Origin: Paenibacillus albicereus
GTDB lineage: Bacteria; Bacillota; Bacilli; Paenibacillales; Paenibacillaceae
Assembly (NCBI RefSeq): GCF_012676905.1
Contig: NZ_CP051428.1
Span: 1,884,001 to 1,948,000 of the forward strand
DNA length: 64,000 nucleotides
Reading direction: 5' to 3'
In this document: positions 8,473 to 17,160 of the stretch, in pieces
Layout: each line of letters begins with the position of its first letter
Numbering within the stretch: position 1 is the stretch's first letter
Program-made: the position numbers and the translations under genes
The notes under the pieces: generated by a model
Seen by the model: only the letters and a program-made list of their open reading frames with translations
What the model was told of the DNA's origin: nothing
Databases searched by the model: none

Positions 8473-11112
8473 ATGAGAACGATGGCAAGGTGGAAGGGCG
8501 CGGCTGCGGCAGTGCTGGCGGCGGTGCTGCTGGTGCCGGTTGGCGGAGGCGTCAGTCAAGCGGCGGCGAGCGACATCTCGAGCTCGTACGCATGGCAGAC
8601 GCTGAAGACCGGAGCGGGAGGCTTCGTGACCGGCATCGACGTGCACAAGGACGGCGGCGTCGTCTACGCCCGGACCGACGTCGGCGGCGGCTATCGGCTG
8701 AACGACGCCAAGACCGCCTGGATTCAGGTGGTGACGGCGGCCAGCATGCCGGACGAGTCCCCGGGCGCGATGAAAGGCGTGATCTCGCTCGTCTCGGCGC
8801 CGAACGACAGCAATCAGGCCTACATGGCATACAACGGCAGCGTCTACCGCAGCTGGAACAAGGGCGCCGAATGGACTAAGACGAACCTGAGCGGCATCGT
8901 CGGCGACGCCAACGGCGACGGCCGCACGACCGGCGAGCGGCTCGCCGTCGATCCGGCCAACAACAACGTCGTCTATTACGGAACGTCCGGCAGCGGCCTG
9001 CGCAAGACGCGCGACGGCGGCTCCACGTGGAGCTCCGACACGAGCGTTCCGTCCAGCGGCGAAACGGTGCAGGGCGTGACGAGCGTCGTCTTCGACGCCG
9101 GCAGCGGCACGGTCGGCTCCGGCAGCAGCCTGCGCACGAAGACGGTGTACGCGGCCATCTACAACCGCGGCGTGTTCCGCAGCGACAACGGCGGGGACAG
9201 CTTCTACAAGATCACCGGCAGCGGGCTGGGCGACTCGGGCTCGTTCAGCAGCCTGAAGTTCCAGTCGGGCACGCTGTACGTCGTGGCGTCGGGCCTGTGG
9301 AAATACAACGGCTCCTGGACGAACATCTCGCCTTCGCCGGATACGGCGAGCGTCGCGGTATCGCCGAGCAATCCGTCGCTGCTGATCGCCATCCAGCACG
9401 GCGGCAACATCTACCGCTCCACGACCGGCGGCAGCCAGTGGACGCAGCTCAGCCGCGACCGCACGGCGTCCGACGTGCCTTGGCTCGCCTGGACGGACGA
9501 GAGCTGGATGAGCGTCGGCAACCTCGTGTTCGATCCGGTCGCGCCGAACCGGCTCTGGTTCGCCGAGGGCATCGGCGTCTGGACGACGACGGACATCCAG
9601 GACAGCAACGTCACGTGGACATCGCTGAACGCCGGCATCGAGGAGATGGTCTCCAACGACGTCGTCGCGCCTCCGGGCGGCAAGCCGGTGACGGCCTTCT
9701 GGGACCGTCCGCTGTTCTACCATGCCAACCTGGACGCCTACCCGGCCACGCATCAGCCGTCTGCGCGCTTCAGCTCGGCGTGGGATCTCGACTATTCGGC
9801 GAACAACCCGAATTTCCTCGTCGCGACGATCTCCGACCACCGCTTCTGCTGCGAGAGCGACGGACAAGCCTACTCCAGCGGCTACTCGACCGATGGCGGC
9901 CAGTCGTGGACGCCGTTCGCCAGCCAGCCGGCGGACATGCGCTTCGGCAACATCGCCGTGGCGGCCAGCGACACGCAGAACATCGTGTATCTGCCGACGA
10001 GCAACCGCACGCCGTTCTACACCAACAACCGCGGAGCGAGCTGGACGCCGATCATCCTGCCCGGCACGGAAAGCTCCTATGACAGCGACGGCAAGTACAA
10101 CGGCGGCTCCCACTTCGCCTATTACCTCAACCGCCACGTGCTGGCGGCCGATACGGTGAACGACCGTACCTTCTACCTGTATCATGCGGACAGAGGTTTC
10201 TATCGGAGCACCGACGGCGGCCAATCCTGGACGCTCGTCAACACGACCATGCCGAAAGGATGGACGGTCGGCTGGTTCAACGCGAGCCTGAAATCCGTGC
10301 CAGGCAAGGCCGGCCATCTGTTCCTCACGTTCGGCAGCCTGGACGAGTCGACCTACTCGCTCTATCGCTCCACGGACGGAGGCGCGAGCTGGAGCGAGAT
10401 CAGCGCGGTCAAGGACGCGACGGCGATCGGACTCGGCAAGGCGGCCCCGGGCAGCAGCTATCCGACGCTGTACGTCAGCGGCTACGTCGGCGGCGACTAC
10501 GGCATCTGGCGCTCCACGAACGAAGGCGCGGACTGGCAGAAGGCCGGCACGTATCCGCTCGGCATCTATGACCATGTGTCCGCCATCGACGGCGACAAGG
10601 ACGTGTTCGGCAAGGTCTATGTCGGCTTCAAGGGCAACAGCTTCGTCTACGGCACCTCCGATGCAGGCGGCAGCGGAGGAGGCGGCAGCGGCACGGGCAC
10701 GGGACTGGCCGGCACCTACTGGAACGGCCTCAACTTCGAGCAATGGGTGAAGAACGTGACGGAGAACATCGACTTCGACTGGGGCAGCGGCTCCCCTTCG
10801 GGAGCGAACGCCGACAACTTCATGGCCCGGTGGACGGGCAAGATCGAGCCGAAGTACAGTGAGACGTATACGTTCTACACGTATGCCGACGACGGCATCC
10901 GCGTCTGGGTGAACGGCCAGCTGGTCATCGACAACTGGGTCGACCAGCCGCCGACGGAGAAGAGCGGCACGATCACCCTGCAGGCCGGCGTCAAGGCCGA
11001 CATCCGCGTCGACTACTATGAAAAGACGGGCTCCGCGATCGCCAAGCTGAGCTGGTCGAGCGCGTCCCAGGCCAAGGAAATCGTGCCGGCCTCGCGCCTG
11101 TACGTCTCGTAA
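8473..11112 (+). CDS. Secreted GH74 xyloglucanase-type glycosidase with C-terminal PA14 module
   Basis: 879 residues. A signal peptide (about 1-33, ending near SQAAA) is followed by a GH74 twin beta-propeller (about 35-730). It shows the hallmark GGFVTGIDVHKDGG then ARTDVGGGYR segment near residues 50-75, whose Asp is a catalytic candidate, and many Asp-box-like STDGGQSW repeats. A Gly/Ser linker (about 731-742) leads to a PA14 domain (743-879, with ADDGIRVWVNGQLVIDNW), probably for carbohydrate binding. GH74 enzymes cut xyloglucan backbones outside the cell. The in-frame ATG at 8410 was rejected: the ATG at 8473 has GGAGG seven bases upstream and begins a proper signal peptide. Confidence 0.9.
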   Translation: MRTMARWKGAAAAVLAAVLLVPVGGGVSQAAASDISSSYAWQTLKTGAGGFVTGIDVHKDGGVVYARTDVGGGYRLNDAKTAWIQVVTAASMPDESPGAMKGVISLVSAPNDSNQAYMAYNGSVYRSWNKGAEWTKTNLSGIVGDANGDGRTTGERLAVDPANNNVVYYGTSGSGLRKTRDGGSTWSSDTSVPSSGETVQGVTSVVFDAGSGTVGSGSSLRTKTVYAAIYNRGVFRSDNGGDSFYKITGSGLGDSGSFSSLKFQSGTLYVVASGLWKYNGSWTNISPSPDTASVAVSPSNPSLLIAIQHGGNIYRSTTGGSQWTQLSRDRTASDVPWLAWTDESWMSVGNLVFDPVAPNRLWFAEGIGVWTTTDIQDSNVTWTSLNAGIEEMVSNDVVAPPGGKPVTAFWDRPLFYHANLDAYPATHQPSARFSSAWDLDYSANNPNFLVATISDHRFCCESDGQAYSSGYSTDGGQSWTPFASQPADMRFGNIAVAASDTQNIVYLPTSNRTPFYTNNRGASWTPIILPGTESSYDSDGKYNGGSHFAYYLNRHVLAADTVNDRTFYLYHADRGFYRSTDGGQSWTLVNTTMPKGWTVGWFNASLKSVPGKAGHLFLTFGSLDESTYSLYRSTDGGASWSEISAVKDATAIGLGKAAPGSSYPTLYVSGYVGGDYGIWRSTNEGADWQKAGTYPLGIYDHVSAIDGDKDVFGKVYVGFKGNSFVYGTSDAGGSGGGGSGTGTGLAGTYWNGLNFEQWVKNVTENIDFDWGSGSPSGANADNFMARWTGKIEPKYSETYTFYTYADDGIRVWVNGQLVIDNWVDQPPTEKSGTITLQAGVKADIRVDYYEKTGSAIAKLSWSSASQAKEIVPASRLYVS

Positions 11113-11130
11113 TAAGGAAGGGCTGATGAA

Positions 11131-11161
11131 GCGATCCTGTGCCGGTCCGGCGCAGGATCGC
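11131..11161 (+). terminator. Strong hairpin downstream of the GH74 gene (no T run)
   Basis: Two 15-base arms (11131-11145 and 11147-11161) pair fully except for one G-U pair, around the centre CCGGTCCGG. No T run follows. It may end or protect the GH74 transcript. The rest of the gap to 11353 shows no gene. Confidence 0.5.
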
Positions 11162-11353
11162 CTGGCTGTACCCGGTCGTATAGAGGGCGACGGCGATCTG
11201 GGCGCATGGGGACGGCATCAAGCCGGACGGCAGCTTGTGAAGCCCGGACATGATCTCGGTCAACGACTACCCTACGGCGCGAATCGGGCGCGACGGGTTG
11301 AAACCAAGCCGGCTTTTCGCCGTACTACGGGGAAAAGCAAGGAGGGATGATTC

Positions 11354-11536
11354 ATGATCCGACGTCTGCTGGAACGGCTGCTCGGTTCCTCGCATCACCG
11401 CAAGCCTTACGGCTACAAGCGCCACAGCTCAAGCAGCGGCCGCCGGGGCTACAGCCACAAGCGCTACAGCTCCTCGGACCGCAAGTACGGCCGCGGCCAC
11501 GGCTACTACAAGGGCCGCAAGCACAGCTCGAGCTAA
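11354..11536 (+). CDS. Small very basic Ser/Tyr/Lys/Arg/His-rich protein, unknown
   Basis: 60 residues in a low-complexity pattern: an amphipathic start MIRRLLERLLGS, then short segments such as KPYGYKRH, KRYSSS and GRGHGYYKG. It has no signal peptide, membrane segment or cysteine. An AAGGAGG site lies eight bases before the ATG and a very strong terminator follows directly, so it looks like a monocistronic real gene. Charge and composition suggest binding to nucleic acid or anionic cell-wall polymer, but this is inference. The composition biases also resemble coat-associated small proteins of spore formers; I cannot assign a family. Confidence 0.6.
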   Translation: MIRRLLERLLGSSHHRKPYGYKRHSSSSGRRGYSHKRYSSSDRKYGRGHGYYKGRKHSSS

Positions 11537-11553
11537 CTCGTTCGCAACACGCC

Positions 11554-11602
11554 AAGCCGGCCCGGAGCTCCATGAAGATGGAGCTCCGGGCCGGCTTTTA
11601 TT
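11554..11602 (+). terminator. Very strong Rho-independent terminator
   Basis: A perfect 20-bp stem (11554-11573 with 11578-11597) closes a GAAG loop, followed by TTTATTTTAT. It ends the small-protein transcript and lies between convergent genes. Confidence 0.93.
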
Positions 11603-11609
11603 TTATGCG

Positions 11610-12647
11610 CTACCTGTGGCGATCGTCCCGCACTTGGACCGCTCTGCGGGCTGCGAGCATCCGATCGAGCTCCGTCAGCAGCTCCGGCACGCCGCCGAGC
11701 GGCGGTCCTTTGGAGCCGAGCAGGCGGCGCAGCAGGCGCCTCGTGTCGAAGGCCGGCTCGAGCTCGTCTTCCCAGCCGCGATCGGGAGCGCCCGGCTCGG
11801 GCACATAGCTCGAATAGAGCAGGAACAGCAGCAGATGCCCGAGATCAAGCAGGTCGGAGGCCGGCTCGGCCGGCGCGTTGCGGCGGTCGTCCTCCGAAGC
11901 GGGAGCCGCCGCGAGCGGAGGCTCGCCGATGCGGCGGGCGAGGCCGAAGTCGATCAGGGAGAGGCGTTCGCCGCTGGCGAATCCGACTTGCGCTGCGCTC
12001 GTATGCGCCTCGAATTCGCCGCTGGCGAATCCGACTTGCGCTGCGCTCGTATGCGCCTCGAATTCGCCGCTGGCGAATCCGACTTGCGCTGCGCTCGTAT
12101 GCGCCTCGGAATCGCCGCTGGCGAATCCGACTTGCGCTGCGCTTGTATGCGCCTCGAATTCGCCGTTGAACATTACATTCGGGATGCGCACGTCGAGATG
12201 CACGCAGCCTCGGTCATGGACATGCCCGACGATGTCGGCCAGGCTGCGGACGAGGCGGAGCGCCTCGGTCTCGGTGAACGTGCGGCCGTGCTCGAAAAGG
12301 AGATCCTCCAGCGTCTCGCCCGGTGCGAGCTCGCTCGCCAGGTAAAGCTGTCCGCGCTCTTCCAGCAGCGAGAGCGCCCTCGGAATGGCCGGATGGTCCA
12401 GCCGCTCCAGCATGGCGGCCTCCCGGCGAAGCAGCTCGCGGGCAGCCTCGCCTTTGCTCGGCTTGGCCTGCTTGAGCGCGGCCGGCCTGCCGCTGAGCAA
12501 GTCCGTGGCGCGATAGGTCAGGCCGTAGCTGCCGATGCCGAGCGGCTCGTCGAGCCGATAGCGTCCGCCGACGACCGCGCCGCTGCGCAGGGGCCGGTCG
12601 GTCCAGGCGGCGAGCAGCCGTTTTGCATGCAAGATCAGTCTGTTCAT
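11610..12647 (-). CDS. Ser/Thr protein kinase with in-frame tandem-repeat insertion
   Basis: 345 residues. Kinase motifs are in order: glycine loop G37-I-G-S-Y-G42, ATP Lys59 (ALKQ), catalytic HLD (150-152) with Asn157, and DFG at 233-235. Between Asn157 and DFG sit four copies of a 16-residue unit (residues 164-227, core AHTSAAQVGFASG). Removing them restores the normal length of the strand-turn-strand before DFG. The HRDLKP loop is replaced by HLDVRIP, but Asp152 is kept, so activity is plausible. No transmembrane or PASTA domain is present. A GGGAGG site precedes the ATG. The gene is divergent from a beta-lactamase-fold gene. Confidence 0.85.
   Translation of the reverse strand: MNRLILHAKRLLAAWTDRPLRSGAVVGGRYRLDEPLGIGSYGLTYRATDLLSGRPAALKQAKPSKGEAARELLRREAAMLERLDHPAIPRALSLLEERGQLYLASELAPGETLEDLLFEHGRTFTETEALRLVRSLADIVGHVHDRGCVHLDVRIPNVMFNGEFEAHTSAAQVGFASGDSEAHTSAAQVGFASGEFEAHTSAAQVGFASGEFEAHTSAAQVGFASGERLSLIDFGLARRIGEPPLAAAPASEDDRRNAPAEPASDLLDLGHLLLFLLYSSYVPEPGAPDRGWEDELEPAFDTRRLLRRLLGSKGPPLGGVPELLTELDRMLAARRAVQVRDDRHR
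11967..12158 (-). repeat. Four tandem 48-bp repeats inside the kinase gene
   Basis: The 48-bp units are nearly identical; each contains the perfect hairpin ATTCGCC-GCT-GGCGAAT or a one-base variant. Because 48 is a multiple of three, each unit adds 16 residues in frame. Confidence 0.95.
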
Positions 12648-12700
12648 CGTTCCTCCCGGCTAGCTGGAATGCGGTTTATACGGTTCACGGCGGCAAAGGG

Positions 12701-12729
12701 TTCAGCTGTCGACGATGATCCGGTACAAT
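12701..12729 (+). promoter_or_regulatory. Candidate promoter of the serine hydrolase gene
   Basis: TTCAGC (12701-12706) and TACAAT (12724-12729) are separated by 17 bases, 27 bases before the start codon. The -10 box is good and the -35 box is weak. Confidence 0.5.
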
Positions 12730-12756
12730 GGAGGCAAAGCGAAGGAGGAATGGAAA

Positions 12757-13887
12757 ATGACGGACAAGCACGATGCCGCCGTCCTGGAGCGGCTGCTGGA
12801 GCCGCTGCATGCGGCGGTGGAGCGGAAATGGACGCCGGGCGGGGCGGCAGCGGTGCACATTCGCGGCAGAAGGTGGATCGGCGCGATCGGGTCGACTTCC
12901 TCCGAGCCGGAGGCGGCGCGCCCCGTCGAGCCGGATACGGTCTACGACTGCGCTTCGCTGACCAAAGTCGCCGCGACGCTGCCGCTGGTCCTGCGGCTCG
13001 CGGCAGAGGGATGCCTGCAGCTGGACGAACCGGCAAGCCGGCTGCTGCCGGAGCTGGCGGCCGGACCTGCGCGCGCCGCGACGGTCCGCCAGCTGCTCGC
13101 CCATACGTCCGGCCTGCCGTCCGGCGAGAACCTGCACTCGCCGCCGGTTCCGCTGGCGGAGGCGCTCCGCCGGATCGCGGCGCGCGAGCTGCGCTCGGAG
13201 CCGGGGGCTTCGGCCGCCTACAGCGACCTCGGCTTCCTGCTGCTCGGCGAGCTGGCGTCCCGGGCGGCCGGCCTGCCGCTGGACCAGGCGGTCCGGCAGC
13301 TTGTGTGGGAACCGCTCGGGATGCGCCGCACGTCCTATGGCCTGCGCGAGGCGGAGCGGGCCGCCTGCGCTCCGACCGAGCGCGACGCGGCCAGCGGCCG
13401 CTGCTGGCATGGCATCGTCCACGACGAGAACGCCCGCGCGCTCGGAGGCGTCGCCGGCCATGCGGGCATGTTTTCGACGGCAGGCGATCTGCTGCGCTAT
13501 GCGGCGATGTGGCTGGACGAGCCGGCTGCCGGCTCCGGCGCCTCCAGCAAAGCGGCGGAGAGCGTCGCTGCCGGAGCGGAGGCGCTGCCGGAGCGCATCC
13601 GCCGGGAGGCGGCCCGGCTGCAGACCTCCGGGCAGGACGGGGAACGGCGCGGCCTCGGGTGGGTGCTGCGCGGCGACAAGGCCGACTGCTTCGGCTCGCT
13701 GGCGAGCGGCAGCGCGTTCGGCCATACGGGCTTCACCGGGACGAGCGTCCTGATCGACCCGGAGCGCGGCCTCGCTGCCGTGCTGCTGACGAACCGCGTC
13801 CATTTCGGGCGGGGCGTCGACCTTGCCCCGCTGCGCCGCGAGTTCCATGACGCCGCCTGCCGGCTCGCCGAGGGGCTGACGGGCTGA
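12757..13887 (+). CDS. Beta-lactamase-fold serine hydrolase (class C/AmpC-like)
   Basis: 376 residues, no signal peptide. The catalytic tetrad motif S67-L-T-K70 (DCASLTK), a YSD motif near residue 150 and GHTGFTG near residue 325 replace the SxxK, YxN and KTG motifs of penicillin-binding proteins and class C beta-lactamases. HTG in place of KTG is common in esterase-like members. A cytoplasmic esterase or peptidase role is more likely than antibiotic resistance. An AAGGAGG site lies eight bases before the ATG at 12757; an earlier in-frame ATG at 12715 has none. A TACAAT -10 box is at 12724-12729. Confidence 0.88.
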   Translation: MTDKHDAAVLERLLEPLHAAVERKWTPGGAAAVHIRGRRWIGAIGSTSSEPEAARPVEPDTVYDCASLTKVAATLPLVLRLAAEGCLQLDEPASRLLPELAAGPARAATVRQLLAHTSGLPSGENLHSPPVPLAEALRRIAARELRSEPGASAAYSDLGFLLLGELASRAAGLPLDQAVRQLVWEPLGMRRTSYGLREAERAACAPTERDAASGRCWHGIVHDENARALGGVAGHAGMFSTAGDLLRYAAMWLDEPAAGSGASSKAAESVAAGAEALPERIRREAARLQTSGQDGERRGLGWVLRGDKADCFGSLASGSAFGHTGFTGTSVLIDPERGLAAVLLTNRVHFGRGVDLAPLRREFHDAACRLAEGLTG

Positions 13888-13912
13888 CCGGCTGAGCGGG
13901 GAGCCCGCCTGC

Positions 13913-14066
13913 GCCGCCCCCGGCTCGACTGCCGGGACCGGGAGTGGCCGATGCCGAGCCGCCCCCGGCTCGACTGCCGGGACCGGGAGTGGCCGATGCC
14001 GAGCCGCCCCCGGCTCGACTGCCTAGATAGGGAGTAGCCGATGCCGAGCCGCCCCCGGCTCGGATC
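13913..14066 (+). repeat. 45-bp tandem repeat array (3.4 copies) with hairpins
   Basis: Units start at 13913, 13958, 14003 and 14048. Each junction contains the perfect hairpin CGAGCCG-CCCC-CGGCTCG. The array fills most of the 306-base gap between two genes (13888-14193). Open frames across it on the minus strand (Gly/Ser/Ala-rich) are a by-product of the period being a multiple of three. Confidence 0.93.
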
Positions 14067-14193
14067 GGCCGGAATAGGGAAGGTCCGGCGACGGCCCTTC
14101 CGGGCCTCGGATCCGACTTTTTCGGAACCGTGCCGGTCGGTCGGCTTCGTCCCGCGGACGTTATCCTAAAGGCAGGAAAGGAGGTCCGAAGGC

Positions 14194-15093
14194 ATGCTGG
14201 AAGCATGGAACCTCGCGCTCGACGATCTGGAGGAGCGGCTGCGCGCCGGCGAAGAGGTCGATCTGGCGCGGACGGCGCGGATCGCGCTCTGCTCGGAGCA
14301 TCACTTCAAGCGCATGTTCTCCTACTTGTCGGGAGTCCCGCTTGCGGAATACATCCGCCGCAGGCGGCTGACGCTGGCCGGCGAGGAGCTGCTGGAGCGG
14401 GACGTGAAGGTCATCGACGTCGCCCTCAAGTACGGCTATACGTCGCCGGATGCGTTCGCCCGCGCCTTCCAAGCGCAGCACGGAGCGACGCCGAGCGGGG
14501 CGCGAGCGGCCGGCATTCAGCTGAAGGCATACCCGAGGATGACCTTTCACTTGAGCTTGAGAGGCGGCATGGAGATGAAGGTGCGGATCGTAGAACGAGG
14601 AGCGTTTCGGATCGTCGGCCTCGGCCGGCGGGTGCCGATTCAATTCGACGGGGTCAATCCCGCGATCCAATCGATGTGGGAGAGCCTGACCCCGGCCGGC
14701 ATGGCCGAGCTGAAGGCTCTGGCGGACGGCGAGCCGACCGGACTCGTCAGCGCCTCGACGAATTTTTCCGAGGAGCGCATGGAGGAGAAAGGCGAGCTGG
14801 ACCATCATATCGGAGCGGCCACGACAAGGCCGGCTCCGGCGGGCTGGGACGCCCTGGAGGTCGCTGCATCGACATGGGCGGTATTCGAGGCGGTCGGGGC
14901 GTTCCCGGTCGCGCTGCAAAACGTCTGGGGACGAATCTATGCGGAGTGGTTCCCGTCCTCCGGCTACGAGCTTGTCCCGGGGCCGGAGCTGCTCTGGAAC
15001 GAGTCCGCGGACACGTCCAAGCCGGACTTCCGCAGCGAGATCTGGATTCCGGTGCGGCGGAGCGCGGGAGCGGAGGGAGGAACGGCTTCTTAA
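14194..15093 (+). CDS. AraC-family regulator with GyrI-like effector domain
   Basis: 299 residues. The DNA-binding AraC domain is N-terminal (about 8-110, with the [21 protein letters not shown] signature), followed by a GyrI-like/effector-binding domain (about 125-297). This is the domain order of Rob and SoxS-like multidrug or stress regulators, where the C-terminal part senses small hydrophobic ligands. An AAAGGAGG site precedes the ATG. The gene stands alone between a repeat array and a bidirectional terminator. Its targets are not evident from the neighbourhood. Confidence 0.9.
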   Translation: MLEAWNLALDDLEERLRAGEEVDLARTARIALCSEHHFKRMFSYLSGVPLAEYIRRRRLTLAGEELLERDVKVIDVALKYGYTSPDAFARAFQAQHGATPSGARAAGIQLKAYPRMTFHLSLRGGMEMKVRIVERGAFRIVGLGRRVPIQFDGVNPAIQSMWESLTPAGMAELKALADGEPTGLVSASTNFSEERMEEKGELDHHIGAATTRPAPAGWDALEVAASTWAVFEAVGAFPVALQNVWGRIYAEWFPSSGYELVPGPELLWNESADTSKPDFRSEIWIPVRRSAGAEGGTAS

Positions 15094-15182
15094 CCGAAAG
15101 ACGCAATCGGCGCGTCGCCTGGACCGTCCACAAGGGACGCCTGGATTGCCCTTGCCGGCCGCCGAGACCGTCCATGCTCAAA

Positions 15183-15220
15183 AAAAAGACCGGAGCGCGG
15201 GCTCCGGTCTTTTTGTCTTT
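15183..15220. terminator. Bidirectional terminator between convergent genes
   Basis: A 14-bp stem, AAAAAGACCGGAGC (15183-15196) with its exact complement at 15201-15214, closes a GCGG loop. The A-rich and T-rich flanks allow it to serve both the regulator (+) and the dehydrogenase (-). Confidence 0.92.
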
Positions 15221-15239
15221 TCGTTTGGAATTCCTGCGT

Positions 15240-16631
15240 CTAGCCGAGGAATTTTTTAATCATTTTCATCTTGTCGGGCGTATACGGCGGGAATGTCAGG
15301 CTGCTCGCGAGCCGGAAGCCGCGGCGGACGACGCTCTTGCGGTGGGAGAACAGCTCGAAGCTGTGCCGCCCGTGATACGCGCCGATGCCGGAAGGGCCGA
15401 CGCCGCCGAAGGGCAGCTCGGGATTGATGAGATGCATCATCGTATCGTTCACGGTGCCGCCTCCGAACGAGCAGCGCGCGATGACCTTTTCCACGGCTTC
15501 GTCGCTCTTCGTGAACAAATATAGCGCCAACGGCTTCGGCTTGCTGTTCACGAGGCGGATCGCCTCGTCGACGCTGTCGATGCCGATGACCGGCAGCACC
15601 GGGCCGAACAGCTCCTCCTCCATCGCCGCCGATCGGTGGAAGTCCGCGTTCAGCACGGTCGGCTCGATGTACAGCGTTCCGCGGTCCGTCTTGCCGCCAA
15701 AGACAATGCTCTCGCGATCGCGTTCCAGAATATCGGCCAGGCGGTCGAACTGGCGCTCGTTCACGATCCGGCCGAATTCGGCCTGGGACGGATCGTCGCC
15801 GTAGAAGTCGCGGACCGACTCGCACAGATGGCGGACCAGCTCCTCCTTGACGTCCTTTTCGACGAGGATGTAATCCGGAGCGACGCAGGTCTGGCCGGCG
15901 TTCATGAGCTTGCCCCACATGATGCGGCGGGCGGTAATCTTCAAGTCCGCGGTTCGGTCGATGATGACCGGACTCTTGCCGCCCAGCTCCAGCGTGACCG
16001 GCACGAGGTTCTTGGCCGCGGCTGCCATGACGATCCGTCCGACCGGCACGCTGCCGGTGAAGAAGATGTAGTCGAACGGCGACTCGATCAGCGCTGTCGT
16101 CGTCTCGCGCTCGCCTTCGACGACCCGGACGAAGCCCGTCTCGAACGTAGCCTCGATCATGTCGCGGATGACGGCGGAGACATGGGGCGTGTTCTCGGAC
16201 GGCTTGAGCACGGCGCAGTTGCCGGCGGAGATGGCGCCGACGAGCGGCTCGACGAGCAGCTGGATCGGATAGTTGAACGGTCCGATGATGAGCGCGGTGC
16301 CGTACGGCTCGCGGTAGATGCGGCTGCGGGCGGGAAGCTGGAACAGCTTGCTGCCGGTCCGCTCCGGCTTCGCCCAGCGGCGCAGCTTCTTCGCGGTTTC
16401 CTTGATGCTGCCGAGCGTGAAGCCGATCTCGCTCATGTAGGCTTCGGCGGGGCCTTTGTGCAGGTCCTTGAACACGGCGTCGGTCAGCGGCTGCTCGTAC
16501 TTGCGGAGCGCGGCGGCGAGACGGTTCAGCTGCTCGATGCGCCAGTCGATGGAGCGGGTCGCCCCGGTATCGAAAAAGCGCTTGTGCTCGGCGAGCATCG
16601 ACTCGACATCGGCATGGGTAACGGGCTTCAT
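15240..16631 (-). CDS. NAD(P)-dependent aldehyde dehydrogenase (class 3-like)
   Basis: 463 residues. The catalytic Cys motif NAGQTCVAPDY (about residue 245), the Glu motif LELGGKSP (about 210), the cofactor loop FTGSVPVGR and EELFGPVLPVI are intact. Length and lack of a signal peptide fit soluble class-3 aldehyde dehydrogenases (YwdH/AlkH type) that oxidise fatty or aromatic aldehydes to acids. The reading frame is open further upstream, but ATG 16631 has AAGGAGG upstream and overlaps the stop of the regulator gene (ATGA), so this start is chosen. Coupling to an ArsR-type repressor suggests induction by its substrate. Confidence 0.93.
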   Translation of the reverse strand: MKPVTHADVESMLAEHKRFFDTGATRSIDWRIEQLNRLAAALRKYEQPLTDAVFKDLHKGPAEAYMSEIGFTLGSIKETAKKLRRWAKPERTGSKLFQLPARSRIYREPYGTALIIGPFNYPIQLLVEPLVGAISAGNCAVLKPSENTPHVSAVIRDMIEATFETGFVRVVEGERETTTALIESPFDYIFFTGSVPVGRIVMAAAAKNLVPVTLELGGKSPVIIDRTADLKITARRIMWGKLMNAGQTCVAPDYILVEKDVKEELVRHLCESVRDFYGDDPSQAEFGRIVNERQFDRLADILERDRESIVFGGKTDRGTLYIEPTVLNADFHRSAAMEEELFGPVLPVIGIDSVDEAIRLVNSKPKPLALYLFTKSDEAVEKVIARCSFGGGTVNDTMMHLINPELPFGGVGPSGIGAYHGRHSFELFSHRKSVVRRGFRLASSLTFPPYTPDKMKMIKKFLG

Positions 16632-17014
16632 GATGGTTCCTCCTTGTCGGATGGGGTGTCGGTTGAATGGACCTGTCGGGGGGACGGAATGGATGCGCCG
16701 CCGGCAGGGGGAGCCAGGCATTCCCGCTCGACGGTCTCGAGCAGCTCGCGCAGCAGGGCGGCCGGCTCTTCGAGCTGCAGCGAGTAGATGCGCTGCGTGC
16801 CCTGCTGCTCGCAGGCGAGCAGGCCGGCTTGCAGCAGCAGCTTGAGGTGATGCGACACGGCGGGCCGGCTCAGGCTGAGCCGCGCGGTCAGATCGCTTAC
16901 GGACAGCGGGCCGTTCTCGTGGAGATGAAGCAGGATGTCCTGCCGATGCGGATCGGACAGCGTCTGGAACACCGGCAGGCACTGCCGGAACAGCTGGATG
17001 GCGAGCTTGCCCAT
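16628..17014 (-). CDS. ArsR-family winged-helix repressor
   Basis: 128 residues. A winged helix-turn-helix spans about 10-85 (FQTLSDPHRQDILLHL, then LTARLSLSRPAVSHHLKLLLQAGLL). There is no cysteine cluster of the metal-sensing type, so it probably senses another signal. It is the first gene of a two-gene operon with the aldehyde dehydrogenase, overlapping it by four bases. The ATG at 17014 has AAGGAGG at the right distance; the further upstream ATG lacks one. A TATAAT box and a palindromic GTTTAAAC site lie upstream, suggesting autoregulation. Confidence 0.88.
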   Translation of the reverse strand: MGKLAIQLFRQCLPVFQTLSDPHRQDILLHLHENGPLSVSDLTARLSLSRPAVSHHLKLLLQAGLLACEQQGTQRIYSLQLEEPAALLRELLETVERECLAPPAGGASIPSPRQVHSTDTPSDKEEPS

Positions 17015-17061
17015 GGGATAGCCTCCTTGAAGCGGGAATCGTCGGGCATCTATGTTCATGC

Positions 17062-17112
17062 GTTTAAACATTTCGACCTTCTTATTATAGCGGATGGCTC
17101 GTCGAGTTGCCA
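17062..17112 (-). promoter_or_regulatory. Promoter and candidate operator of the ArsR/aldehyde dehydrogenase operon
   Basis: On the minus strand TATAAT lies at 17089-17084, with a weak -35 (TGGCAA, 17112-17107) 17 bases upstream. The palindrome GTTTAAAC (17062-17069, extended imperfectly to ATGTTTAAACGCAT) lies just past the start site, a typical repressor position. Confidence 0.6.
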
Positions 17113-17160
17113 CTGGCCGCCATAGCGCCGGCTAAATCGCTCGAACAGGCCGTGGACCGA

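Noticed and set aside
11162-11353. Possible remnant of a polysaccharide lyase (AHGDGIKPDGSL stretch, then a stop)
   Set aside because: The match is a few residues only, and the following frames do not continue a known domain.
13733-14206. Gly/Ser/Ala-rich minus-strand protein of 157 residues
   Set aside because: It is the 45-bp array read in frame plus the shadow of the hydrolase gene; no start site supports it.
15240-16982. A 580-residue version of the aldehyde dehydrogenase
   Set aside because: The extra N-terminus overlaps the ArsR gene out of frame; ATG 16631 has a strong ribosome site.
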